Part shown: positions 34,201 through 45,020 of the stretch, one piece after another
Layout: each line of letters begins with the position of its first letter
How positions within the stretch are numbered: the stretch's first letter is position 1
Assembly (NCBI GenBank): GCA_038380435.1
Contig: JAWZYU010000030.1
Location: 62,879,817-62,943,816 of the forward strand
Length of the DNA stretch: 64,000 nt
From: Ryuthela nishihirai
Lineage: Eukaryota > Arthropoda > Arachnida > Araneae > Heptathelidae
Direction: 5' to 3'
The notes under the pieces: generated by a model
Told to the model about the DNA's origin: nothing
Database searches by the model: none
The model's input: the letters and a program-made list of their open reading frames with translations, nothing else
Translations under genes and position numbers: made by a program

Positions 34201-34398
34201 GATACCTTTGATTCTTGATGCTTACGCATATCTTGGGCATTAGGTGGTTCAACTTTGTAAGTAATGATGAGGTTTAGAAGAGTCATCAACCACAGTCATC
34301 AACCAGTCATCAACCTCTTTTGAGCGACATATTGTGCAGAGAGAGATTGCGTTCGTTTGGCCATGTTTGCCTGTATGCATAGCTGAAGATTAGCCAAA

Positions 34399-34600
34399 AG
34401 GATTATGGACAGTGTGCCTACGGGTTTCAGAAAAAGGGGGAGACCTAGGATGCGATGGGCAGACAATGTCAAACAGGACCTTGCTAGAATTGGCCTAAAG
34501 TGGCCAAATGCAGCAGCCGTATCTCAGAAGAGACATGTCTGGAGAGGAAAATTACACAGTCTGGTTGGACCTCCGTAGCCTTGAGGATTTTGTACGTATG
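34399..34600 (+). pseudogene. Non-LTR retrotransposon 3' end: C-terminus of an RT protein
   Basis: One frame reads RIMDSVPTGFRKRGRPRMRW, then ADNVKQDLARIG and RHVWRGKLHSLVGPP before a stop at 34576-34578. The KRGRPRMRW..D..K.DL pattern followed by W and a basic tail is the usual C-terminal end of RTE-like endonuclease/reverse transcriptase proteins. A TGTA-type simple tail follows (~34594). The reverse-transcriptase core is absent, so this is a 5'-truncated relic; the end of a related copy lies at 43155-43255. Confidence 0.65.
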
Positions 34601-34824
34601 TATGTATTATTGGAATCCAGGCTGTAATTAATGTAACTATTAACAACTCACAGTCATTTTTCCAATAATAAATTAATACACTGAAGTGCCATTGAATAAG
34701 GGATAGGAGATGTTATCCAAATTCAGTACTGCAAGTCCTGCATTTGCAAGCATGCATGGCTGAAACTCTGGTCATATATAGCTGTCAGCTTTGGCTTCCC
34801 CAAGCATTCGTTGTGAGAAAAGTA

Positions 34825-36270
34825 ATGGGAAAAGCGCGGGATTTAGATGCATTTGACAGGGGGCAGAACGTAGGTACCCGACGGGATGGGACACTCGATC
34901 TCCGAAATTGTCAACGAACTTGGATTTTCTCGTACGACAGTTTCAAGAGTGTTCCGAAAATATGAAAATTTCGGCAAAAAAACAAGCACCTGGACAAACT
35001 GCAAAGGACAACCAGCCTTGAATGATCGTTGGCTTCGCTGTCTGACCCACATCGCACGGATCAATAGGGGCCAGACATTATCTGAAATCACCAACCTTCT
35101 GAACGCGGGTTCCAGCCGGGAAGTCACTGCACGAACCGTGTAACGCTCGTTTCGTTGTCTCAGCTTCGGAAGCCGCTGACCTACGAGAGTCCCATTTCTA
35201 ATGGCACGACACCGGGCTCAATGCCTTGCCTGGGCTAAAGAACATCGAAACTGGACCATCGAAAATTGACAATAGATGGCTTTTTGGGTTGGGTTGTTTT
35301 ACCTCTGAGCGGCACTTTTTTGCACACCATGGGCTAAATGGCCAAGTCACATGGACCCCGAAGGCTCAGAGAAGGTTGGGGGAGGGGACCCACTGGAACA
35401 GCTGTTGGGAAACAGATGGTAGCCTCCTGTCAAGGCCATGCAGCGTGTTCTTTAACGTGCACAGGGTGTGGCTCTCCCGCACACGGGGCCACTGGAACGT
35501 CCCATCCGACGGACGGCGGCCTTTCCAAGCCCATCGGTGTCCCCTACTGACCGTGGGCAGGGTGGGGAATTTTGCGGAGATAAATCTCAATGCTGACCCA
35601 GCTGGGACTCGAACCTGGGAACTACAGATTACGAGCCTGGCGCGCTACCGACTGAGCCACCCCCTCCCCAACACCAGATGGCCTGGAGTGATGAATCCCG
35701 ATTTAAACTTCATCACGCCGATGGGAGACTGAGGGTATGGCGCCAACCCCATGAAACCACGGATCCTGCATGTCAGGTCGGAACAGTACAAGCTGGTGGT
35801 GGCTCAGTGATGGCCTGGGGAGTCATCAGTTGGACGTCTGTGGGACATTTGGTACGTGTACCGACTACTCTCAATGCATTCCGGTACGTAGAACTCATGG
35901 CTGACCATTTACACCCATTTATGGCCATCATGCATCCCAATGGAGATGGTGGTGTCTACCAGCAAGACAACTGTTCATCTCACAGATCCAGGTTGGCTAC
36001 TGCATGGTTGCAGGAACATTCTGCTGACTTTGAAATAATGAATTGGCCACCTAGAAGCCCAAATTTAAATCCCATTGAAAATCTTTGGGATACCGTCGAG
36101 CAGAGTGTTCAGGCCCGTGTCCCATTAGCGACGACTTTGAGAGAATTGTGGACAGCTCTGGAGGATACATGGGTCGCCATATCTGTGGAACATTTACGCA
36201 AGCTGTGGAGTCCTTGCCTCGTCGTGTGGCGGCCATTATCAGGTCCAGAGGGGTTCCAACACGTTACTAG
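34825..36270 (+). pseudogene. Tc1-type transposase pseudogene
   Basis: The start is taken at ATG 34825 (MGKARDLDAFDRGQ). After a frameshift near 34882, the N-terminal helix-turn-helix follows (MGHSISEIVNELGFSRTTVS). Stops fall at 35141 and ~35177, then a SINE-A interrupts the frame (35284-35670). The catalytic domain resumes at 35678: first Asp in WSDESRF, second Asp in QQDN, Glu in NPIEN. I count 36 residues between the second Asp and the Glu, so the spacing is DD36E rather than the DD34E of classical Tc1. A frameshift near 36203 moves the C-terminus (VESLPRRVAAIIRSRGVPTR) into another frame, ending at the stop 36268-36270. The family cuts and pastes DNA at TA sites. This copy is inactive. 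Confidence 0.9.
35284..35670 (-). mobile_element. SINE-A inserted in the Tc1-type transposase
   Basis: Full-length minus-strand copy. The target AGATGGC is duplicated at 35274-35280 and 35676-35682. Insertion plus duplication is 402 bp, a multiple of three, so it shifted no frame. Confidence 0.93.
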
Positions 36271-36304
36271 GTTGCTATCCCTAATTCAATGCCACTTCAG
36301 TGTA

Positions 36305-37024
36305 TTTCAAAATTATGAAATATTACTGTTTTCTTTATTAATGTGCATCGTGAAGAAATATTATTTTGGATCCTGAAAAATGTTAACAAAAAAAAAAATG
36401 GATGGCTGATGGAAAAACATTATTTGAATTAGCGCTCTATCATAAAAAAAGAGTAGAAATGTAAAAAATTGCTTTTTTTTTCACGGTCTTCGAAAAGTAG
36501 TGAAAAAAAATAACAGAAAGAACGTGACGAAGTGAAAGAAAAGAACTGAAATATTCAGCATCACTTCAAGAGGAATAAAGGTACGAAATTTATGTTGCCA
36601 AATGATAAGTTAACGCGTGGAAAATATCAGCAAACGGATTTTTCATCTTCTTCATTCCGTTTATTTGTCGGCCTCTATCGTGAATTAAAGACCACGGCTA
36701 ATAAATAAGAAAAGTAGAGTTGGCAACGAGCGATAGAGAGGTGAGCAGTCGATGACGTTATTGGCAAAGAACGTGCTTGGACTGTCCAATTGTCGAGAGG
36801 CAGTAGAGCGTGCAGAGGGCGTGCGTGAAGATAGCTGTCACGGTTTGCGTCACCCACCGTTCCCAGAGGCCTTTCTTGGCCCCGTTTTGATTTATTGGAT
36901 TGTCTTACAAGGTGCGAAGTGAGCACGAGAGAGAGTCGCCTGCCAAGGTTATCGAGCACTGCGCCTCGCAGCCGATTTAATGGACACCAGAACCGCTTTA
37001 GACCAAAGGTGGCGCTTGATGTTG
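36305..37024. other. No recognisable feature
   Basis: AT-rich to 36660; the GC-richer stretch to 37020 has open frames without recognisable domains. Confidence 0.4.
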
Positions 37025-37037
37025 CCCCTGTTCTGGG

Positions 37038-37594
37038 TTGGGTTGGGCTGTTTTACCTCTGAACGGCACTTTTTTTGCACACAATGGGCTAAATGGCCAG
37101 GTCACATGGACCCCGAAGGCTCAGAGAAGGTTGAGGGAAGGGACCCACTGGAACAGCTGTTGGGAGACAGATGGTAGCCTCCCGTCAAGGCCATCCAGCG
37201 TGTTCCTTAACGTTGGGTTGTTTTACCTCTGAGCGGCACTTTTTTGCACACCATGGGCTAAATGGCCAGGTCACATGGACCCCGAAGGCTCAGAGAAGGT
37301 TATGGGAGGGGATGCACTGGAACAGCTGGGAGACAGATGGTAGCCTCCCGTCAAGGCCATCCAGCGTCTTCTTTAACGTGCATAGGTTATGACTCAGTCA
37401 CACACGGGACCACGGCTTAACGTCCCATCCGACGGGCAGCGGCCTTTCCAAACCCATAGGTGTCCCCTACTGACCGTGGGCAGGGCGGGGAATTTTGCGG
37501 AGATAAATCTCAACGCTGACCCAGCTGGGACTCGAACCTGGGAACTACAGATTACGAGTCTGACGCGCTAACGACTGAGCCCCCCCCCCGCCCC
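37038..37594 (-). mobile_element. SINE-A dimer with ~12-bp TSD
   Basis: Two 3' domains joined at TTAACGTTGGGTTG (~37210), then full body and head. The TSD CCCTGTTCTGGG lies at 37026-37037 and 37595-37606. The head is at the right after a long C run. Confidence 0.92.
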
Positions 37595-37606
37595 CCCTGT
37601 TCTGGG

Positions 37607-38940
37607 ATTTTAGATTCTTGGAGATATTAATAAAATAAATCAATCAATACCCCCTCAAGCAGCTGCTTGCTACAGAGGTCTGACAGGAGGCTATCAGTTT
37701 ATATGCCATAGTAGAATGATGCGCTTCGTAAAAATTGCTTCTGTGTTCTATTTAAAGGAGTTCCTCTCAGAGGAAGAAGTGTCAGTTTCTTTTGCCCTGT
37801 GAGCAGGCGGTTACGGATATTAGTTTGATTATTCTTTTCTGGAACTTTGCAAATAGAATTCTTTCTTGCGAAGGTTTTTTGCGTTTATCTAAAAACTAGT
37901 GACATGCAGGTGCTCCCAGGGGGTCCTCCAATCATAAAAGGTGATTTTCCTGGGGGGTGACCAGCCATCAGTCTTTGGTAACCACTGGTCTAGATTCTAG
38001 GAATATTCATACCACCTGATCGGTATAAAAATGTCAGAAAAAAGCGCATTGTTATTATTACTGCAATGTTTATGCATCATTTTGTGTGGTGTATTAAGTT
38101 TGATTTGTTTTTTCGCTGAGGGGAACTTTGGCTAAATGGCCAGATGAAAAGGCATCCAAGAGGCTCAGAGAAGGTTTTGTGAGGGGGGGGGGGTGACATT
38201 GCATTAAGTAGAGTCTATTTAATGCAAGTGAACTGCTTTCATTGAATGCCAATTCTTCACCAGACCCATCTCGATTCATTCGTCTAGCAGGACCATACTG
38301 ATTGGCTGGGTGGATCGGACTTCGAGGTTGCATGGACCAAATTATGGGCTTTATTACGCAATAATAAAGCTAAAGAGAAAAATAACCAATCGCCTTGCAC
38401 GAAATATAGAACATTTTTTCCCAAAGAGAATAGACTTCCCATTCCTCTTGCGGTGGAAGTTCGAACTATTGGAAGAATCGAAAGATGCAAATATTTCGTT
38501 ACAACCTGGATAACCCAAAATGAATTTTTCGTTTTATCATTTAAATAAAAAGTGCAATCTCTCCCGGGGCAATTTTTTTCGATTCGGCAAATCGATGTTG
38601 TCAAGGTCAACCTCTTGACCACGACACTCGACCACTGAAATTTCCCATTTCTAGCGTGAAGCGATAGTTTTAAAATATTCATATAAAGTTTTGAATTTCC
38701 ACACTTTTAGTGCCCTCTAACGATGGAAAATAAAACTATCGGAGAATCGGAAAATACGAATCGTGACATTTCATTGGTTTTTAAAGACTGAGTTCAGCTC
38801 GTGCTTTGCGGCCTCGGATTCAAAACAGCACAGACGACTTCGGGATACGTCAGAATTAAAATTTCTAATTTTTCTCGCCTGAAAGGAACGGACATGGCTC
38901 ACTCGGCAGCGCGCCAGGCTCGAAATCCGTGCTTGATGTA
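37607..38940. other. No gene; SINE-B and old SINE-A fragments
   Basis: SINE-B 3' piece (37648-37715), a decayed SINE-A tail on the minus strand at ~38099-38190 (GCTAAATGGCCAG, GGCTCAGAGAAGG) and a SINE-A head piece at 38889-38938 (ATGGCTCACTCGGCAGCGCG) cut by a MITE-T. Other open frames are unrecognised. Confidence 0.5.
37648..37715 (-). mobile_element. SINE-B 3' fragment
   Basis: Minus-strand TACCCCCTCAAGCAGCTGC to TATATGCCATAGTAGAA; matches the 3' end of the copy at 5281-5489. Confidence 0.7.
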
Positions 38941-41554
38941 CAGTCGCTCAAAAAAGTATCCGAACAATATGGTTAACAAATTTCAGAAAAAATATCTGGC
39001 AACGTTTTTTTTAGAAATTAGTGATCTGGCAACCTTCGTGTCAAGTGATTACAGAATTCAGGAAAAATATCTGGAGCATGTACAGCAACTGTACACGCTC
39101 CAGTTACCGTTCACAGCAAACTGGAGCATGTCCAGTTACTGCACACGTTCCAGTTGGCTGTGAACGGTAACTGCACACGCTCAATATTTCCGTGAGTGAG
39201 CCCACACGATCTAGGTCTTTGTGAGCTCACACGATCCAATGTGCTGTGAACATTAACCACAACCGCTCCAGTTTGCTGTGAACGGTAACTGCAAACGCTC
39301 AATATTTCCGTGAGTGAGCCCACACGATCCAGGTCTTTGTGAGCTCACACGATCCAATGTGCTGTGAACATTAACCGCAACCGCGCCAGTTTGCTGTGAA
39401 CGATAACTGCACACGCTCAATATTTCCGTGAGTGAGCCCACACGATCTAGGTCTTTGTGAGCTCACACGATCCAATGTGCTGTGAACATTAACCGCAACC
39501 GCTCCAGTTTGTGGTGAACGGTAACTGCACACGCTCAATATTTCCCTGAGTGAGCCCACACGATCTAGGTCTTTGTGAGCTCACACGATCCAATGTGCTC
39601 TGAACATTAACCGCAACCGCTCCAGTTTGCTGTGAACAGTAACTGCACACGTTCAATATTTCCGTGAATGAGCCCACACGATCTAGGTCTTTGTGAGCTC
39701 ACACGATCCAATGTGCTGTGAACATTAACCGCAACCGCTCCAGTTTGCTGTGAACGGTAACTGCACACGCTCAATATTTCCGTGAGTGAGCCCACACGAT
39801 CTAGGTCTTTGTGAGCTCACACGATCCACTGTGCTGTGAACATTAACCGCAACCGCTCCAGTTTGCTGTGAACGGTAACTGCACACGCTCAATATTTCCG
39901 TGAATGAGCCCACACGATCTAGGTCTTTGTGAGCTCACACGATCCAATGTGCTGTGAACATTAACCGGAACCGCTCCAGTTTGCTGTGAACGATAACTGC
40001 ACACGCTCAATATTTCCGTGAGTGAGCCCACACGATCTAGGTCTTTGTGAGCTCACACGATCCAATGTGCTGTGAACATTAACCGCAACCGCTCCAGTTT
40101 GTGGTGAACGGTAACTGCACACGCTCAATATTTCCGTGAGTGAGCCCACACGATCTAGGTCTTTGTGAGCTCACACGATCCAATGTGCTGTGAACATTAA
40201 CCACAACCGCTCCAGTTTGCTGTGAACGGTAACTGCAAACGCTCAATATTTCCGTGAGTGAGCCCACACGATCCAGGTCTTTGTGAGCTCACACGATCCA
40301 ATGTGCTGTGAACATTAACCGCAACCGCGCCAGTTTGCTGTGAACGATAACTGCACACGCTCAATATTTCCGTGAGTGAGCCCACACGATCTAGGTCTTT
40401 GTGAGCTCACACGATCCAATGTGCTGTGAACATTAACCGCAACCGCTCCAGTTTGTGGTGAACGGTAACTGCACACGCTCAATATTTCCCTGAGTGAGCC
40501 CACACGATCTAGGTCTTTGTGAGCTCACACGATCCAATGTGCTGTGAACATTAACCGCAACCGCTCCAGTTTGCTGTGAACAGTAACTGCACACGTTCAA
40601 TATTATCGTGAATGAGCCCACACGATCTAGGTCTTTGTGAGCTCACACGATCCAATGTGCTGTGAACATTAACCGCAACCGCTCCAGTTTGCTGTGAACG
40701 GTAACTGCACACGCTCAATATTTCCGTGAATGAGCCCACACGATCTAGGTCTTTGTGAGCTCACACGATCCAATGTGCTGTGAACATTAACCGGAACCGC
40801 TCCAGTTTGCTGTGAACGATAACTGCACACGCTCAATATTTCCGTGAGTGAGCCCACACGATCTAGGTCTTTGTGAGCTCACACGATCCAATGTGCTGTG
40901 AACATTAACCGCAACCGCTCCAGTTTGTGGTGAACGGTAACTGCACACGCTCAATATTTCCGTGAGTGAGCCCACACGATCTAGGTCTTTGTGAGCTCAC
41001 ACGATCCAATGTGCTGTGAACATTAACCGCAACCGCTCCAATTTGCTGTGAACGGTAACTGCACACGATCAATATTTCCGTGAATGAGCCCACACGATCT
41101 AGGTCTTTGTGAGCTCACACGATCCAATGTGCTGTGAACATTAACCGCAACCGCTCCAGTTTGCTGTGAACGGTAACTGCACACGCTCAATATTTCCGTG
41201 AGTGAGCCCACACGATGTAGGTCTTTGTGAGCTCACACGATCCAATGTGCTGTGAACATTAACCGCAACCGCTCCAGTTTGCTGTGAACGGTAACTGCCC
41301 ACCCTCCATATTCATTGCATTATATATTCATACGCATTACATATATTAAAAAAGTATCCGAACACCATGGTTGATTACAGAATTCAGAAAAAATATTTGG
41401 CAACGATTTTTTTAGGAATTAGTGATCTGGCCTTCCTTCGTGTCACGTGACACGAAGGTTACCAAATCACTAATTCCTAAAAAAATCGCTGCCAGATATT
41501 TTTTCTGAATTTTCTAATTAACCATAGTGTTCGGATACTTTTTTTGAGCGACAG
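38941..41554. mobile_element. Composite MITE-T carrying the expanded 118-bp satellite
   Basis: TA at 38939-38940 and 41555-41556. A left arm (CAGTCGCTCAAAAAAGTATC to ~39030) is followed by GATTACAGAATTCAGG..ATATCTGG, hairpin blocks, the 118-bp array, the AT linker (CATTATATATTCATACGC), then an almost complete MITE-T starting AAAAAAGTATCCGAACACC and ending TTTTTGAGCGACAGTA. At 2.6 kb it is the largest member seen; five others share its junctions. Confidence 0.9.
39150..41300. repeat. 118-bp satellite array, about 18 units, inside a MITE
   Basis: Unit (plus strand of the 42.4-kb copy): GTGAGCTCACAAAGACCTAG, ATCGTGTGGGCTCACTCACG, GAAATATTGAGCGTGTGCAG, TTACCGTTCACAGCAAACTG, GAGCGGTTGCGGTTAATGTT, CACAGCACATTGGATCGT. 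Variant units recur in order at 944 bp (8 units) or 826 bp (7 units): for example the unit with CGCGCC at 39380 recurs at 40325, and the unit with CGGAACC at 39964 recurs at 40790. This indicates duplication of multi-unit blocks. Short frames through it are not coding. Confidence 0.95.
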
Positions 41555-41556
41555 TA

Positions 41557-42171
41557 CTGTGAGACCACCAAGCTCTCGGCTAAGCTTTCTGACCTGATTA
41601 TTTAGAAATAAAGATGCCTTTCAATGAATGTTCAGGTCCCACGTGACCATAGACTTCACATTGTGCAAGCTGAAACATTTAACGATGTTCGTTCGAAGGA
41701 ATTTTCATCAAAGTTGACAAAAAACGAAACATTCGAATAATATATCTCGAAACGCGTTTATTTTAGCGAAGGGTTTCACGAAACAATTATCATTATTTGC
41801 CGTTTAATTCATTTTGGAGACACATCTTATGACTGGCAACTTTGCTGTTAAGTATTCCAACTTCCATAACTCTTTGAATTCTAAACAAATTTTAGAAATT
41901 TTGTCGAAAAAAAATGAATTAATATGAAAAAATATGAAGTCGAAAATTATAATTAAAAATATGAATTAAAAAAGTTTAAAGAACATCTATCTTCTCGCTG
42001 TAAAGGTAAAAAATAAAACTAAAGCATAGTGACGATGAAGGAAATCGCTCAGTTTCAATTTTCACTTCCAAGGAGAATAGCTCAGCGGCAAATTTTGTTT
42101 TCCTAGGTGAATCGCACACTGCATTTCTTTGAAATGAACTCAAATTCTGCGGGTGATGAATTCTTCAAATT
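41557..42171. other. No recognised gene
   Basis: AT-rich. Around 41835-41880 (GCTGTTAAGTATTCCAACTT, CCATAACTC) it resembles sequence near 2480 (opposite strand) and near 42955, a minor dispersed repeat. Confidence 0.4.
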
Positions 42172-42925
42172 CTGGCAACCTTCGTGTCACGTGACACGAA
42201 AGTTGTCAGATCACTGATTTCTAAAAAAAATCGTTGCCAGATATTTTTTCTGAATTCTGTAATCAACGATGGTGTTCGGATACTTTTTTAATATATATAA
42301 TGCGTATGAATATATAATGCAATGAATATGGAACGTGTGCAGTTACCGTTCACGGCAAACTGGAACGGTTGCGGTTAATGTTCACAGCACATTGGATCGT
42401 GTGAGCTCACAAAGACCTAGATCGTGTGAGCTCACAAAGACCTAGATCGTGTGGGCTCACTCACGGAAATATTGAGCGTGTGCAGTTACCGTTCACAGCA
42501 AACTGGAGCGGTTGCGGTTAATGTTCACAGCACATTGGATCGTGTGAGCTCACAAAGACCTAGATCATGTGGGCTCACTCACGGAAATATTGAGCGTGTG
42601 CAGTTACCGTTCACAGAAAACTGGAGCGGTTGCGGTTAATGTTCACAGCACATTGGATCGTGTGAACTCACAAAGACCTAGATAGTGTGGGCTCACTCAC
42701 GGAAATATTGAGCGTGTGCAGTAACTGCACACGCTCCAGTTTGCTGTGAACGGTAACTGGAGCGTGTACAATTGCTGTACGCTCCAGATATTTTTCCTGA
42801 ATTCTGTAATCACGTGACACGAAGGTTGCCAGATCACAAATTTCTAAAAAAAAAAATCATTGCCAGATATTTTTTCTGAATTCTGTAATCAACCATAGTG
42901 TTCGGAAACTTTTTTTAAGCGACTG
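42172..42925. mobile_element. Composite MITE-T with ~3 satellite units, left end truncated
   Basis: Starts inside the central palindrome (CTGGCAACCTTCGTGTCACG). It then has the right half of a MITE-T, the AT linker at ~42290-42325, about three 118-bp units (42345-42720), hairpins and a right arm ending TTTTTAAGCGACTG with TA at 42926-42927. The order is the mirror image of the 39-41 kb copy. Confidence 0.85.
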
Positions 42926-43122
42926 TATTCTTTCTTATATGTGTCGTTGCTACCGTTAAATATTTCAGCTTCCATAATTCTTAATGAAAGAATACTCTTG
43001 AAAATCGAATGCAGTTCGATTCGATCAGTTAGGATTAACCTTGAAAAAAAGTGTTACTCTACAGGTCACTAAGATTCGAATTTGCCTCTCCACTGAGATA
43101 CAGCTGGAATGCATCTTCACTT

Positions 43123-43175
43123 GCAGTACATAAAAGACAGGTTTTGAAGATCAGAACCTGTCTTTTATGTACTGC
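43123..43175. repeat. Perfect 21-bp inverted repeat at the 5' break of an RTE-like 3' end
   Basis: The left arm starts GCAGTACATAAAAGACAGG (43123-43143); the right arm ends CTTTTATGTACTGC (43155-43175); the loop is 11 nt. The right arm is the start of the retrotransposon fragment at 43155, so the left arm is an inverted piece of it. Confidence 0.85.
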
Positions 43176-43255
43176 AGCTTGGAGAACTAAAGTGCACGGT
43201 CTGGTTGAACCTCCGTAGCCCATGGCTGCCTGAGGATGATGATGATGATGAAGAT
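43155..43255 (+). mobile_element. RTE-like retrotransposon 3' end with GAT-repeat tail
   Basis: A frame gives LLCTAAWRTKVHGLVEPP before TAG, matching RHVWRGKLHSLVGPP of the 34.4-kb relic. It is followed by CCCATGGCTGCCTGAG and (GAT)n. Short simple-repeat tails are usual for RTE-clade elements. Confidence 0.6.
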
Positions 43256-43417
43256 TAGAATTCCTGATGCAGAACACATTCATTGTTTCTGCTGACCAAC
43301 AGCCAAAGACTTGAATCGCAATCAGTGTAAATTAGGTGAAGAGATTGAACTGCAGACGAAATGAATCGAAGATATCTCTCTGTCTCGTTAGCTAGTTCGT
43401 CTGCTTACAAACGAATT

Positions 43418-44994
43418 GGGGCGGGGGTGGCTCAGTCGGTAGCGCGCCAGGTTCGTAAACTGTAGTTCCCAGGTTCGAGTCCCAGCTGGGTCAGCGTTGA
43501 GATTTATCTCCGCAAAACTCCCCGCCCTGCCCACGGTCAGTAGGGGACACCGATGGGCTTGGAAAGACCGCCGTCCGTCGGATGGGACGTTAAGCCGTGG
43601 CTCCGTGTGCGGGAGAGCCATACGCTGTGCACGTTAAAGAACACGCTGGATGGCTTTGACGGGAGGCTACCATCTGTCTCCCAACAGCTGTTCCAGTCGG
43701 TCCCCTCTCCCAACCTTCTCTGAGCCTTCGGGGTCCGTGTGACCTGTCCATTTAGCCCATGGTGTGCAAAAAGTGCCGCTCAGAGGTAAAACAACCCAAC
43801 GTTAAAGAACACGCTGGATGGCCTTAACGGGAGGCTACCATCTGTCTCCCAACAGCTGTTCCAGTGGGTCCCCTCCCCCAACCTTCTCTGAGCCTTCGGG
43901 GTCCATGTGACCTGGTCATTTAGCCCATGGTGTGCAAAAAAGTGCCTGTCAGAGGTAAAACAACCCAACGTTAAAGAACACGCTGGATGGCCTTGACGGG
44001 AGGCTACCATCTGTCTCCCAACAGCTGTTCCAGTGGGTCACCTCCCCCAACCTTCTCTGAGCCTTCGGGGTCCATGTGATCTGGCCATTTAGCCCATGGT
44101 GTGCAAAAAAATGCCGCTCAGAGGTAAAACAACCCAACATTAAAGAACACGCTGGATGGCCTTGACGGGAGGCTACCATCTGTCTCCCAACAGCTGTTCC
44201 AGTGGGTCCCCTCCCCCAACCTTCTCTGAGCCTTCGGGGTCCTTGTGATCTGGCCATCTAGCCCATGGTGTGCAAAAAAGTGCCGCTCAGAGGTAAAACA
44301 ACCCAACGTTAAAGAACACGCTGGATGGCCTTGACGGAGGCTACCATCTGTCTCCCAACAGCTGTTCCAGTGGGTCCCCTCCCCCAACCTTCTCTGAGCC
44401 TTCGGGGTCTATGTGATCTGGCCATTTAGCCCATGGTGTGCAAAAAAATGCCGCTCAGAGGTAAAACAACCCAACATTAAAGAACACGCTGGATGGCCTT
44501 AACGGGAGGCTACCATCTGTCTCCCAACAGCTGTTCCAGTGGGTCCCCTCCCCCAACCTTCTCTGAGCCTTCGGGGTCCTTGTGATCTGGCCATTTAGCC
44601 CATGGTGTGCAAAAAAGTGCCGCTCAGAGGTAAAACAACCCAACGTTAAAGAACACGCTGGATGGCCTTGACGGGAGGCTACCATCTGTCTCCCAACAGC
44701 TGTTCCAGTGGGTCCCCTCCCCCAACCTTCTCTGAGCCTTCGGGGTCCATGTGATCTGGCCATTTAGCCCATGGTGTGCAAAAAAGTGCCGCTCAGAGGT
44801 AAAACAACCCAACGTTAAAGAACACGCTGGATTGCCTAGACGGGAGGCTACCATCTGTCTCCCAACAGCTGTTCCAGTGGGTCCCCTCCCCCAACCTTCT
44901 CTGAGCCTTCGGGGTCCTTGTGATCTGGCCATTTAGCCCATGGTGCGCAAAAATGTGCCGCTCAGAGGTAAAACAACCCAACCCAACTGGTTAC
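43418..44994 (+). mobile_element. SINE-A with eight tandem 3' domains, 26-bp TSD
   Basis: A complete head and body, then the 169-bp 3' domain eight times, starting at GTTAAAG or ATTAAAG near 43632, 43801, 43970, 44139, 44308, 44476, 44645 and 44814. Every junction is AACAACCCAAC joined to (G/A)TTAAAG. A perfect 26-bp duplication starting CTAGTTCG and ending ACGAATT flanks the whole (43392-43417 and 44995-45020). Units 4-5 and 6-7 form a repeated pair (ATTAAAG then GTTAAAG; ATGCCGCTC preceding the ATTAAAG units), suggesting a later two-unit duplication. Confidence 0.95.
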
Positions 44995-45020
44995 CTAGTT
45001 CGTCTGCTTACAAACGAATT

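Larger units (their letters stand above)
34679..36302 (+). mobile_element. Tc1/mariner transposon, DD36E type, dead copy carrying a SINE-A
   Basis: Terminal inverted repeats: left CACTGAAGTGCCATTGAATA (34679) and right, read inward, CACTGAAGTGGCATTGAATT (from 36302), continuing to GGGATAG. TA flanks both ends (34677-34678 and 36303-36304). The element is about 1.22 kb without the SINE-A and its duplicated target. Its termini differ from those of MITE-T, so it is not the source of that family. Confidence 0.92.

Noticed and set aside
34679..36302. The Tc1-type element as the autonomous source of MITE-T
   Set aside because: Its termini (CACTGAAGTG) differ from those of MITE-T (CAGTCGCTCA), so its transposase is unlikely to recognise MITE-T.
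39111..42639. Overlapping 62-codon frames at 118-bp spacing
   Set aside because: Frames through the 118-bp satellite in a MITE; the period is not a multiple of 3, and the frames overlap each other.
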